From BP-133 sp040756995 (GTDB lineage Bacteria > Actinomycetota > Acidimicrobiia > IMCC26256 > BP-133): a stretch of 64,000 bases of DNA. Location of the stretch: positions 1 to 64,000 of the forward strand of contig JBFLYK010000035.1 of assembly GCA_040756995.1 (NCBI GenBank), read 5' to 3'. The stretch's first letter is position 1. Each line of letters opens with the position of its first letter. The notes under the pieces are model-generated. The model saw nothing but the letters and a program-made list of their open reading frames with translations. It did not search any database and was not told where the DNA came from. Both the position numbers and the translations under genes were made by a program. Positions 15,389-23,465 of this stretch are shown here, one piece after another.

Positions 15389-15955
15389 ATGCGGAAGCTG
15401 ATCTACGGCATGAACGTGACCCTGGACGGCTACATCGCCGCACCAGGCGACGACATCGGCTGGAGCGGGCCGCCGAGCGACGAGCTGTTCCAGTGGTGGC
15501 TCGACCAGGAGCGGGCGAGCGGCCTGTCGCTGTACGGGCGCAGGCTGTGGGAGACGATGAGCTCCTACTGGCCGACCGGCGACCAGCAGCCCAACGCCAC
15601 CCCGGCGGAGATCGAGTTCGCCCGGAACTGGCGGGACACGCCGAAGGTGGTGTTCTCCTCGACGATCGACAAGGTCGACTGGAACACCCGCCTGGTCACC
15701 GGCGACGCGGTCGGCGAGATCACCCGGCTCAAGGCCGAGGACGGCGGTCCGATGAGCATCGGTGGCGCCACGCTCGCCGGGGCTGCCATGCGGGCCGGGC
15801 TGATCGATGAATACGCCCTGGTCACCCACCCCGTCCTGGTGGGCGGCGGCACGCCGTTCTTCACGGCGCTGGACGGCTGGGTGGACCTGAACCTGGTGGA
15901 GACGCGGTCCTTCCCCGGCGGTGAGGTCCTGACCCGGTACGAGACAAGGCGGTGA
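15389..15955 (+). CDS. Dihydrofolate reductase family protein (RibD C-terminal-like)
   Basis: 188 residues from an ATG with GGAAGG upstream. The N-terminus MRKLIYGMNVTLDGYIA and the late motif MSIGGATLAGAAMRAGLIDEY plus HPVLVGGGTPFF are typical of the RibD_C/DHFR-like fold (YwjB/YyaP group), which binds NADPH. These single-domain proteins are usually of unknown substrate and should not be taken as the housekeeping FolA. Confidence 0.85.
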   Translation: MRKLIYGMNVTLDGYIAAPGDDIGWSGPPSDELFQWWLDQERASGLSLYGRRLWETMSSYWPTGDQQPNATPAEIEFARNWRDTPKVVFSSTIDKVDWNTRLVTGDAVGEITRLKAEDGGPMSIGGATLAGAAMRAGLIDEYALVTHPVLVGGGTPFFTALDGWVDLNLVETRSFPGGEVLTRYETRR

Positions 15956-15995
15956 ACGACGCTCTCCTGCGTTCAGCGCGCCGCCAAGGGCAGGC

Positions 15996-16033
15996 AAAAA
16001 GTAATCCTGAGCAGCTGTGTTGCTGGTCAGGAT
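15996..16033 (-). terminator. Rho-independent terminator of tRNA-Ala
   Basis: On the minus strand ATCCTGACCAGC pairs with GCTGCTCAGGAT around a short A-rich loop (one C-C mismatch), followed by TACTTTTT. It lies directly downstream of the tRNA gene and is a textbook intrinsic terminator. Confidence 0.85.
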
Positions 16034-16036
16034 CGG

Positions 16037-16109
16037 TGGAGGTGAGCGGATTTGAACCGCCGACTTCTACGTTGCGAACGTAGCGCTCTGCCAGCTGAGC
16101 TACACCCCC
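16037..16109 (-). tRNA. tRNA-Ala (anticodon CGC)
   Basis: 73-nt cloverleaf on the minus strand: acceptor GGGGGTG/CACCTCC with the alanine identity pair G3-U70, D-arm GCTCAGCTGGCAGAGC, anticodon stem CTACG/CGTAG with loop TTCGCAA (anticodon CGC), and a TTCAAAT T-loop. The 3-prime CCA is not encoded. It is followed by an intrinsic terminator. Confidence 0.96.
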
Positions 16110-16143
16110 GTTGGCGGGTCCCAGAGTAGCCGGAACGCGGGCG

Positions 16144-16830
16144 TCAGCTGCCGGTCCGCGGGGGCTCGGGGGTGCCCCCCGAAGAGTCAGCGTCCTTGAC
16201 GCGGCTTTCGATGCCTTCCAGCAGGCGGCTCTGGAGGAGGCTCGTCGTCAGGTCGCCGCGGGTGCGCTCGAGGACGCCCCGGAGGGCATCGGTCGTCCGG
16301 CGCAGGCCGCCGGTCATGGCGTCGGGGAAGTCGATCGTGACGAGCAGCGAGTAGACCTCGTCCATATAGCCGAGGAGCTCCTCGCCCCGCTCAGGCCGGC
16401 CCCGGCGGAGGAGGTCGAGGACGTACCGGCGCAGCTCGCTGGCCGCCTCGGCCATCCCGTTGAGGTAGGCCTGCACCTCGACGCCGAGCTCGTCGGCCCT
16501 CGGCAGGGCGTCGCCCCGGACGAAGGCCAGGGTCATGCGGGCTTCGGCGTACTCCTTCGAGGCGTCATGGACGAAGCCGGCGTGGCGGATGTCGGGGTGC
16601 TCCTCGACCGCCTTGAGCGCCTCGGCCAGGTGGGCCGCCGCCTGGGCCGACAGCTCCTCAGCGGCCTCGAACTGTTCCCGGTGGACCGCCCGGATCGACG
16701 CCGCGCAGGCCTGGATCGTCTTGCGGCAGGCGGCCAGGGTCGTCTCTCGGGCCTTGTGCTTGCTCTCCAGCACGCCGCGGGCCCACTCGCCCCCGGCTTG
16801 GATCTCGTCGGCCCGGGAGTGTTGTGTCAC
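16144..16830 (-). CDS. Translin family protein
   Basis: 228 residues, almost all helical. The sequence keeps the translin layout: an N-terminal helix rich in Arg/Lys with AIRAVHREQFEAA-like spacing, a central EYAEARMTLAFVRGDALPRADELGV block with YLNGMAEAASELRRYVLDLLRRG, and a C-terminal MDEVYSLLVTIDFPDAMTGGLRRTTDALRG. Translins form octameric rings that bind single-stranded nucleic acid, and with TRAX act as RNases in eukaryotes. Bacterial homologues are little studied. The GTG start has TACGCT 6 nt upstream (leaderless). It ends just before the tRNA-Ala. Confidence 0.75.
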   Translation of the reverse strand: MTQHSRADEIQAGGEWARGVLESKHKARETTLAACRKTIQACAASIRAVHREQFEAAEELSAQAAAHLAEALKAVEEHPDIRHAGFVHDASKEYAEARMTLAFVRGDALPRADELGVEVQAYLNGMAEAASELRRYVLDLLRRGRPERGEELLGYMDEVYSLLVTIDFPDAMTGGLRRTTDALRGVLERTRGDLTTSLLQSRLLEGIESRVKDADSSGGTPEPPRTGS

Positions 16831-16834
16831 CCGG

Positions 16835-17455
16835 TCAGCGTACGGCGGCGTCGGCCCGCCCGGCCGACCGGGAGGCCGCGGCGGCGGGGGCGGGGGCGGC
16901 GGCCGCCGCGGCGGCCGGGAAGTACCGGACCTTGGCCCGGCGCTCGAGCGCCAGCTTCTTGAGGCGCCGGAGACCGGCCAGGTAGGCGGCGAAGCCCGTC
17001 ACTACCAGGCCGTGGCCGGCCCAGGCCAGCGGCGACCGGAGGACGAAGGCGGTGGCCAGCGAGACGATCGTCGCCCCCATGAGGACCATCAGGACCTGCT
17101 GGCGGCGGCGGAGGACGTCGACGCGGGCCCGGGCCCGCTCCTCCCGCCGGGCCGCGGCGGCGGCCGCCGCGGCCACGAGCTCGTCAGTGTCGTATTCGAC
17201 GGCCTGGGCTTCGGCGACCGGCAGGCGGACCACGTTCCGGGGCGCCATCACCGCCACGTGGGCGCGGGCCGCCTCGAAGGGCCGGGTGGCGTCCATCGGC
17301 CGGCGGGCCAGCGGGGTGTCAGGACCGGGGGCCAGCACGGACAGCTTCCGCCGGAAGGCGTCGACCTGGCGGGCCCGCCGGGCCTCGGCGTGCGACTGCC
17401 ACGCCGGCGGGATCAACACGATGCCCCACAGCACGATGAGCACGATCAGCACCAT
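16835..17455 (-). CDS. GlpR-like membrane protein (candidate receptor of the gephyrin-like protein Glp)
   Basis: 206 residues from ATG 17455, which sits 9 nt after GGAGG (a GTG at 17464 is too close to that site). An N-terminal transmembrane segment (MVLIVLIVLWGIVLIPPAW) is followed by a basic cytoplasmic stretch (RRARQVDAFRRKLSVL), a coiled Ala/Arg-rich region, two more hydrophobic segments (~125-165) and an Ala/Pro-rich tail. This order matches the actinobacterial protein encoded near moeA/glp and galU (GlpR in Corynebacterium; Rv0996 region in mycobacteria). The assignment rests on topology and neighbourhood, not on a strong motif. Confidence 0.5.
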   Translation of the reverse strand: MVLIVLIVLWGIVLIPPAWQSHAEARRARQVDAFRRKLSVLAPGPDTPLARRPMDATRPFEAARAHVAVMAPRNVVRLPVAEAQAVEYDTDELVAAAAAAAARREERARARVDVLRRRQQVLMVLMGATIVSLATAFVLRSPLAWAGHGLVVTGFAAYLAGLRRLKKLALERRAKVRYFPAAAAAAAPAPAAAASRSAGRADAAVR

Positions 17456-17573
17456 CGAATCCACCCTCCAGCAGCACTTTTAGGCCCCACGGGCAACGTA
17501 ACAAAGGCCCGCGAGCTACCGGTGGATGCGTTACCCATGTTGCTGTAGTGGGCAGAGTCGCGAACAACCAGCG

Positions 17574-17619
17574 AACTGGCGTTCGTTTACCGGGATATAG
17601 CGGAAAAGGAACGCCAGTT
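17574..17619. repeat. 46-bp palindromic repeat, copy 1 (intergenic)
   Basis: Perfect 11-bp inverted repeat AACTGGCGTTC / GAACGCCAGTT around a 24-nt loop (17585-17608). The same 46 bp occurs in reverse orientation at 53214-53259 with 44 of 46 bases identical. Here it lies 10 bp beyond the moaC stop codon, between moaC and the GlpR-like gene. It looks like a dispersed REP-like element. Confidence 0.85.
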
Positions 17620-17629
17620 GGGAGAGGGG

Positions 17630-18136
17630 CTAGAGGTCGAAGGTGACCTCTTCGTCGGCCGGCTTGCGGCGCCAGATGCCGGAACGGCCGCCGCTCTTCT
17701 CCCACAGCTGGATGTCGCTGATCGTCATGCCCCGGTCGACCGACTTGCACATGTCGTAGATGGTCAGCGCCGCCACCGAACAGGCGGTCAGGGCCTCCAT
17801 CTCCACCCCGGTGCGGTCGACCGTCTCGACCTGGCACTCGACCTCGACCGAGCTGTCTTCGATGGTGAAGTTGACGTAGACGCTGCCCACCAGCAGCGGA
17901 TGGCACAGGGGGAGCAGGTTCGGCGTCAGCTTGGCCGCCTGGATGCCCGCCACCCGGGCCACCGCCAGCACATCGCCCTTGGTGATCGCCCCGGAGGCGA
18001 TCATCGAAGCCGTTTCGGGCTTCATCTGAACCCGGCAGCGGGCCACGGCCCGGCGGTGGGTCGCCTCCTTGGGGGTGACGTCCACCATGCGGGCACGTCC
18101 GAGCGGGTCCAGATGGGTGAATTCGAAGGGCGGCAT
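17630..18136 (-). CDS. moaC: Cyclic pyranopterin monophosphate synthase MoaC
   Basis: 168 residues. MoaC converts 3-prime,8-cyclo-7,8-dihydroguanosine triphosphate, made by MoaA, to cyclic pyranopterin monophosphate, the first stable molybdenum cofactor intermediate. Family motifs are plain: MVDVTPKEATHRRAVARC, LLPLCHPLLV, VEMEALTACSVAALTIYDMCK. The ATG at 18136 is chosen because TACACT lies exactly 7 nt upstream (leaderless) and the family starts about here. It is divergent from moaA with only 200 bp between them. Confidence 0.96.
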   Translation of the reverse strand: MPPFEFTHLDPLGRARMVDVTPKEATHRRAVARCRVQMKPETASMIASGAITKGDVLAVARVAGIQAAKLTPNLLPLCHPLLVGSVYVNFTIEDSSVEVECQVETVDRTGVEMEALTACSVAALTIYDMCKSVDRGMTISDIQLWEKSGGRSGIWRRKPADEEVTFDL

Positions 18137-18143
18137 GGCGACA

Positions 18144-18149
18144 AGTGTA
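18144..18149 (-). promoter_or_regulatory. Leaderless promoter -10 box of moaC
   Basis: TACACT on the minus strand exactly 7 nt before the moaC ATG; no ribosome-binding site lies between. It settles the choice of the ATG at 18136 over longer open-frame starts. Confidence 0.55.
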
Positions 18150-18336
18150 CGGCCTAACAGGGCCGGTCGCCGGGGTCGCCCGGCTGTTTTGCCCGGGGGC
18201 CCGGGCCTGGCTTTCTCAGGAAGCGGGGGCCGGCCGCCGGACGTTTCCCGACACCTGTCAGTTACGATAGGTACAGAGTGACGACCGGGTTCCGGGGGGC
18301 CGGCCCGTCCTCTCCCACGAGACTTCCCCGTCGCCC

Positions 18337-19371
18337 ATGACTGCACCTTCACTGAACCAGCTCGGCGACATGTTCGGTCGACCGCTGCGCGACCTGCGGA
18401 TCTCGGTCACCGACCGGTGCAATTTCCGGTGCCCGTACTGCATGCCGGCGGAGCTCTACGGCGAGGAATACAAGTTCCTGCCCCGCTCCGAGATCCTCAG
18501 CTTCGAGGAGATGGAGCGCCTCGCCCGGCTCTTCATCGACCTCGGGGTGGTCAAGATCCGCCTGACCGGCGGCGAGCCGCTGGTCCGGGCCCACCTGCCC
18601 GACCTGGTGGAGCGCATCGCCGCCCTCGACCCGGGCGTCGACCTGACGCTGACCACCAACGGCGCCCTGCTGGCGCCGGTGGCCGACGACCTGAAGAAGG
18701 CGGGGCTGAAGCGGATCACCGTGAGCCTCGACAGCCTCGATCCGGCCGTCTTCACCGCCATGTGCGGGCGGGACAACGTCCATCCCGACGTCGTGCTGGA
18801 GGCCATCGACGCCGCAGCCGCCGCCGGGCTCACGCCGGTCAAGATCAACTGCGTCGTGCAGCGGGGCGTCAACGACCACACGATCGTGGACCTCGCCCGC
18901 CACTTCCGGGGGACGGGCCACATCGTCCGGTTCATCGAGTTCATGGACGTCGGCACGCTCAACGGGTGGGACATGAGCCAGGTGGTCACCGCCGCCGAGA
19001 TCGTCGACCGGATCAGCCGCGACGTGTTCCCGCTGGAACCGATGGGCGCCAACTACCGCGGCGAGGTCGCCAAGCGGTGGCGTTACGCCGACGGCTCGGG
19101 CGAGATCGGGATCATCTCCTCGGTGAGCCAGCCGTTCTGCGGGGACTGCTCCCGGGCCCGCCTGTCGACCGAGGGCCAGCTGGTGACCTGCCTGTTCGCC
19201 GCCGGCGGGCTCGACCTCCGGGGCCCCATGCGGGACGGCGCCTCCGACGACGACCTCAAGGCGCTCATCGCCGGCTGCTGGACGACCCGGCGCGACCGCT
19301 ACTCCGAGCAGCGCTCGGCCCTGACGATCCGCCCCCGCAAGCGGGTCCAGATGTTCCAGGTCGGCGGCTGA
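18337..19371 (+). CDS. moaA: GTP 3-prime,8-cyclase MoaA
   Basis: 344 residues; radical SAM enzyme that opens molybdenum cofactor synthesis by rearranging GTP. The first [4Fe-4S] cluster motif is C28, C32, C35 (CNFRCPYC); the C-terminal cluster motif is FCGDCSRARLSTEGQLVTCLF. The protein ends in Gly-Gly, the conserved tail that reaches into the active site. It pairs with moaC across a divergent promoter and faces moeA convergently. Confidence 0.97.
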   Translation: MTAPSLNQLGDMFGRPLRDLRISVTDRCNFRCPYCMPAELYGEEYKFLPRSEILSFEEMERLARLFIDLGVVKIRLTGGEPLVRAHLPDLVERIAALDPGVDLTLTTNGALLAPVADDLKKAGLKRITVSLDSLDPAVFTAMCGRDNVHPDVVLEAIDAAAAAGLTPVKINCVVQRGVNDHTIVDLARHFRGTGHIVRFIEFMDVGTLNGWDMSQVVTAAEIVDRISRDVFPLEPMGANYRGEVAKRWRYADGSGEIGIISSVSQPFCGDCSRARLSTEGQLVTCLFAAGGLDLRGPMRDGASDDDLKALIAGCWTTRRDRYSEQRSALTIRPRKRVQMFQVGG

Positions 19372-19373
19372 TC

Positions 19374-19388
19374 GGCGGCTGAGCCGCC
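19374..19388. terminator. Short GC hairpin between convergent moaA and moeA/glp
   Basis: GGCGGC-TGA-GCCGCC immediately after the moaA stop codon. The 36-bp gap between the convergent genes has no T-tract, so its strength is uncertain. Confidence 0.4.
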
Positions 19389-19407
19389 CGGGGGAGCTCC
19401 TCGAGGC

Positions 19408-20643
19408 CTAGTGATCCGCCGGTAGGTCGAGCCGCATCACCGACACCTCGTCGCCGGCTTTGACTCCCTCGCCGTCGGGCAGGAGCACCAGCCCGTCCGA
19501 CAGCGCCATGGCCGACAGCACGTTCGACGCCTGCCCGCCGGCGTCGGCGGCCAGCAGCCGGCCCGAGGCGTCGTCGGGCCGCAGCGTCACCCGGTTGAGG
19601 TGCAGCTTCCCGTCGACCCGACGGCGCATGTCGTGGGCCGCCAGCGCCGTGGTCACCGGCCGGAAGAGCTTGGAGTGGCCCATCATCTGCAGCAGCGCCG
19701 GCCGGGCGAAGAGCTCGTAGCTCACATGGGACGACACCGGGTTGCCGGGGAGGCCGAAGACCGGCACGCCGGAGAGCATCCCGAAGGCCAGCGGCTTGGC
19801 CGGCCGGATGGCGATCTGCCACCAGTGCATGTCGGCGATCCGGCTGAGGACGGCCTTGATGACGTCGTAGTCGCCCATCGACACCCCGCCGCTGGTCACC
19901 ACGGCGTCACAGCTGGCGGCGGCCTTCTCCAACCGTTCGGTGATGATCGTCTCGTCGTCGATCCCCACGCCGAAGTCGACGACCTCGCAGCCGGTCTGGG
20001 CCACCAGCGCCATGAGCATCGGCCGATTGGAGTCGCGGATCTGCCCGGTGGCGAGTGGCTCGCCCGGCTGGACCAGCTCGTCGCCTGTCGACATCACCGC
20101 CACCCGGGCCCGGCGCACCACGTTGACCGTGGCGTGCCCGAGGCTGGCCACCACCCCCAGGTGGGCCGGGCCGAGCACGCTGCCGGCGGCGATGGCCGGG
20201 TCGCCCACCGCCAGGTCGCCGCCGGCGGGGCGGACGTGGTCCCCGGCCCGGGCCGCCCGGCGGATCGTGACGAAATCGCCGTCAGGGCCGTCGACCGACG
20301 TGTCCTCCACCATCACGATGGCGTCGGCGCCCTCGGGCACCGGCGCCCCGGTCATGATCCGGATCGCCTCCCCCGGCCCGACCGGCACGGTCGGCGCCTT
20401 GCCGGCCGGCAGCTCGTCGACGATCCGCAGCCGTACGGGCGTCTCCGCCGTCGCGCCGGCCGTGTCGGCCGCCTGCACGGCGTAACCGTCGACCCCGGTG
20501 TTGGCGAAGGGCGGAATCGGCTCCGTGGCGGCCAGCGCCTCGGCCGTCACGAGGCCGAGCGCCTCGCCCAGCGGGACGGTGGCGGACGGCAGCCGGGGCA
20601 CGGTGGCGAGGATGCGGTTCAGGGCCTCTTCCAGGGGAATCAT
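19408..20643 (-). CDS. moeA: Molybdopterin molybdenumtransferase MoeA / gephyrin-like protein Glp
   Basis: 411 residues from the ATG at 20643 (MIPLEEALNRIL, the family start). MoeA inserts molybdate into adenylylated molybdopterin. Visible motifs: GVDGYAV in the N-terminal domain, the MoCF-domain VMSTGDELVQPG, SGGVSMGDYDVIK and GLPGNPVSSHVSYELF. In actinobacteria one MoeA paralogue beside galU and a membrane receptor is the division protein Glp. This copy is near galU, the GlpR-like gene and moaCA, so it could serve either role or both. Confidence 0.92.
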   Translation of the reverse strand: MIPLEEALNRILATVPRLPSATVPLGEALGLVTAEALAATEPIPPFANTGVDGYAVQAADTAGATAETPVRLRIVDELPAGKAPTVPVGPGEAIRIMTGAPVPEGADAIVMVEDTSVDGPDGDFVTIRRAARAGDHVRPAGGDLAVGDPAIAAGSVLGPAHLGVVASLGHATVNVVRRARVAVMSTGDELVQPGEPLATGQIRDSNRPMLMALVAQTGCEVVDFGVGIDDETIITERLEKAAASCDAVVTSGGVSMGDYDVIKAVLSRIADMHWWQIAIRPAKPLAFGMLSGVPVFGLPGNPVSSHVSYELFARPALLQMMGHSKLFRPVTTALAAHDMRRRVDGKLHLNRVTLRPDDASGRLLAADAGGQASNVLSAMALSDGLVLLPDGEGVKAGDEVSVMRLDLPADH

Positions 20644-20797
20644 CGTCTTAGACGTTACTGAGCCCGCGTCCCCTTTCGAACCTTCCGGCCCTAAAATCAC
20701 GGTCTTCCGGTTCCCGCCTTTCGCGCCCTTCGCGCACTGGGAGGGAATCGAATCAGTTCAGCGTCCGATGACGCGTGCGTGACCGCCGGGAGGGCCC

Positions 20798-23455
20798 ATG
20801 CGGCGAACGTTCTTCATGCTGGCGGCGGCAGTGCTCGCCGCCCTACCGCCGGCGGTGGCCGGGGCGGGCGGCGGATCGCCGAGCCCCACGGTCGCGCCAC
20901 CCTCGGCTGCCGCGCCCGCCGGGTCGGTCACCGACGCCTTCGGCGCCGGGCTCGCCGCCGGCCGGAAGCTCACCTTCCCCATTCCCGACGCCCCGGGCCC
21001 GGCCCCGCTGTCGCCCCGGGTCGAGGCCCTGCTCGACGGGGCCTCGCCCAGCGCCCTTCTCGACTTGGTCGTCACTCTCGACCGCCCGGCCGACGACCGG
21101 ATGACGGCGGCGCTGGCCCGGCTCGGCGTGTGGTCGCACACGTTCCGGCACCTGCCGTCGGCGGCCGTCCGCCTGCCCGTCGCCCGGCTCACCGAACTGC
21201 GCAACCTCCGCGGTGTGCTGGCCGTCTACGACAACCGCCCTCTCCAGTACTTCCTCAAGGAATCGGCCACCCTCAACAACACCGCCAAGGCCTGGAACGA
21301 CCTCAAGGTCACCGGCAAGGGCGTGACGGTCGCCGTCATCGACACCGGCGTCGACTTCACCCATCCCGACCTGGCCCCGGCCATGAAGGCCAACGTCAAG
21401 ATGGTCGGCTTCGGCCAGGACCCGACGCCGACGATCCCCGTCGGCGACCTGCCCAACTCCGACACGTCGTCGGGCCACGGCACCCACGTCGCCGGTGACG
21501 TCGCCGGCCGCGGCACCGCCTCCGGCGGGGAGCAGAAGGGCATGGCCTACGGCGCCAACCTGGTAGGCATCGGGACGGGTGACGGCCTGTCTATCTTCAC
21601 CGCCCTCCAGGGCTTCGACTGGCTGCTCGAGAACCGCGACAAGTACGACATCCGCGTCGTCAACAACTCCTACGGCACCGGCTTCGCGCCCTTCGATCCG
21701 ATGGAGCCGATCAACCTGGCCACCAAGCGGGCCACCGACGCCGGCGTGGTCGTGGTCTTCGCCAACGGGAACGACGGCGACGAGATGAGCATGAACCCCT
21801 ACGCCTCGGCGCCCTGGGTCCTTCCGGTGGCCGCCGGCTCGAAGACCGGGAAGGTGACGGACTTCAGCTCCGGCGGCATCGAGGCCGACACCGTGGGGCT
21901 CAAGTTCTCCAACGTCGAGGTGGTCGGCGAGGCCCGCAAGCCGCTCAACATGGGCCTCTACCACCCGGCCATCACGGCCACCGGCGAGGACGTCGTCGCC
22001 GCCCGGTCGAACACCACGATCACGCCGCTCACGTCGATCGGGCAGGACCGCAAGCGGATCCCGCCCGAGCAGCTGCTCTACTACCACACGCTGTCCGGCA
22101 CCTCGATGGCCGCACCGGAAGCGGCCGGCATCGCCGCCCTGCTCCTCGAGGCCAACCCCGCGCTCACCCCGGCCCAGGTCCGGATGGTCCTCCAGATCAC
22201 CGGCCGGAACATCCCCGGCGCGCCGTTCTACAAGCAGGGCTACGGCTACGTCGACGCCTCGGCGGCCGTGGAACTGGCCCAGAGTCTGAAGGGCAAGCCG
22301 GCCGGCGAGATCCAGTCGGTCCTCGAGGCGAAGCAGGCCGCCCGCGACCAGGCCGTCCTCGACACGCTGGCCCACCCCACCCGCTCCTACGGGTACACCG
22401 AGCGGGCGCCCACACTGGCCGGCAACCTGAGCCACAAGATCGAAGTCGCCCCGGGCAGCGAGCGGGTCAAGGTCGTGGCCAACGGCGGGTCCCTGCCCCT
22501 CCTCGGCGTGACGGCCTACGACATCACCGTCACCGACGCCGCCGGCAAGGAGGTCGGGTCCGCCGCCGCCTCGTCGGCTTCGGGTACGACGTCCCTCGAC
22601 CTCGACCTGCGCAAGCTCGACGCCGACGAAGCGAAGGCCGCCGAGCGCTTTGCCGGGCTGACCTTCGGGCAGTGGACGGTCACGATCGGCGCCGTCGGCT
22701 CGCTGGTGCCGCCGATGGACACGGGCCAGGTCGACGACCTCGCCTCCAAGCGGTTCATCACCACCCTGATCTCGGTCTTCGGGGCCCAGCCCAAGCCCTG
22801 CAAGCCGGTGACGCAGTTCGTCCCGATCGGCGTCGAGGAGTTCCGCTTCCAGGACGACAAGGCCACCGGCGGGCCCTACCCGGCCGACCCGAGCTACACC
22901 TACGTCGGCCCGCTGCCCGACGGCACCCTCGGCAACCGCACCCCCGAGCGGCGCCTCGCCGCCACCTTCGGCCAGGCGACCAGTACCGGGCAGGAGCCCG
23001 AGTTCGCCACCGCGCCGCTGACCGAGCCGGTCACCGTCGGTGGAGCCAGCGAGCTGCGGGCCTTCATCCAGGGGCCGAGCGAAGCCGTCTCCGGGCTCCT
23101 GTCGGCCGACCTGATCGATGTCGACCCCAAGGGGGGTGTGTCGATCATCGGCCAGAGCCCGAAGAACGTGGCGGCCAAGGCGTCAGCCACCCAGCCGGTC
23201 GAGACCAAGGTGCCGATCGCCGTCGCCGTCCCGCACACCGTGCCCGTCGGTCACAAGATCGCCGTGCGGTTCCGGATCACCTTCGTGGGGACGTCGGGCC
23301 ACACGCTGTTCTACGACTCCGACAAGTACCCGTCGGGCATCAAGTTCCAGACCGGGCAGGTCATCACCCACGAGGACTGCCCGTCGCTGCTCGACACGAC
23401 TCCGGGCCCGGTGACGAGCCCCAGCACCCCGTCGGGAAGCGAAGGCAAGAGCTAG
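20798..23455 (+). CDS. Secreted S8 family serine peptidase (subtilisin-like)
   Basis: 885 residues with a signal peptide (MRRTFFMLAAAVLAALPPAVAG). A prodomain-like region (~35-150, inhibitor I9-like) is followed by the catalytic domain with Asp in VAVIDTGVDFTHPDL (~181), His in SGHGTHVAGDVAG (~226) and Ser in GTSMAAPEAAGIAALL (~434). A PA-type insertion is possible between His and Ser. About 350 residues of beta-rich C-terminal sequence follow, ending in a Ser/Thr/Pro tail without an anchor. It acts outside the cell; substrate unknown. GGGAGG precedes the ATG. Convergent with galU. Confidence 0.93.
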   Translation: MRRTFFMLAAAVLAALPPAVAGAGGGSPSPTVAPPSAAAPAGSVTDAFGAGLAAGRKLTFPIPDAPGPAPLSPRVEALLDGASPSALLDLVVTLDRPADDRMTAALARLGVWSHTFRHLPSAAVRLPVARLTELRNLRGVLAVYDNRPLQYFLKESATLNNTAKAWNDLKVTGKGVTVAVIDTGVDFTHPDLAPAMKANVKMVGFGQDPTPTIPVGDLPNSDTSSGHGTHVAGDVAGRGTASGGEQKGMAYGANLVGIGTGDGLSIFTALQGFDWLLENRDKYDIRVVNNSYGTGFAPFDPMEPINLATKRATDAGVVVVFANGNDGDEMSMNPYASAPWVLPVAAGSKTGKVTDFSSGGIEADTVGLKFSNVEVVGEARKPLNMGLYHPAITATGEDVVAARSNTTITPLTSIGQDRKRIPPEQLLYYHTLSGTSMAAPEAAGIAALLLEANPALTPAQVRMVLQITGRNIPGAPFYKQGYGYVDASAAVELAQSLKGKPAGEIQSVLEAKQAARDQAVLDTLAHPTRSYGYTERAPTLAGNLSHKIEVAPGSERVKVVANGGSLPLLGVTAYDITVTDAAGKEVGSAAASSASGTTSLDLDLRKLDADEAKAAERFAGLTFGQWTVTIGAVGSLVPPMDTGQVDDLASKRFITTLISVFGAQPKPCKPVTQFVPIGVEEFRFQDDKATGGPYPADPSYTYVGPLPDGTLGNRTPERRLAATFGQATSTGQEPEFATAPLTEPVTVGGASELRAFIQGPSEAVSGLLSADLIDVDPKGGVSIIGQSPKNVAAKASATQPVETKVPIAVAVPHTVPVGHKIAVRFRITFVGTSGHTLFYDSDKYPSGIKFQTGQVITHEDCPSLLDTTPGPVTSPSTPSGSEGKS

Positions 23456-23465
23456 CGCTCAGCCG

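Noticed and set aside
15389..15955. DHFR-like gene as folA
   Set aside because: Sequence is of the RibD_C/YwjB type; no thymidylate synthase adjoins and the FolA active-site pattern is not seen.
20798..23455. Subtilase as part of a defence or lantibiotic system
   Set aside because: No immunity, precursor peptide or modification genes nearby; it looks like an ordinary secreted peptidase.
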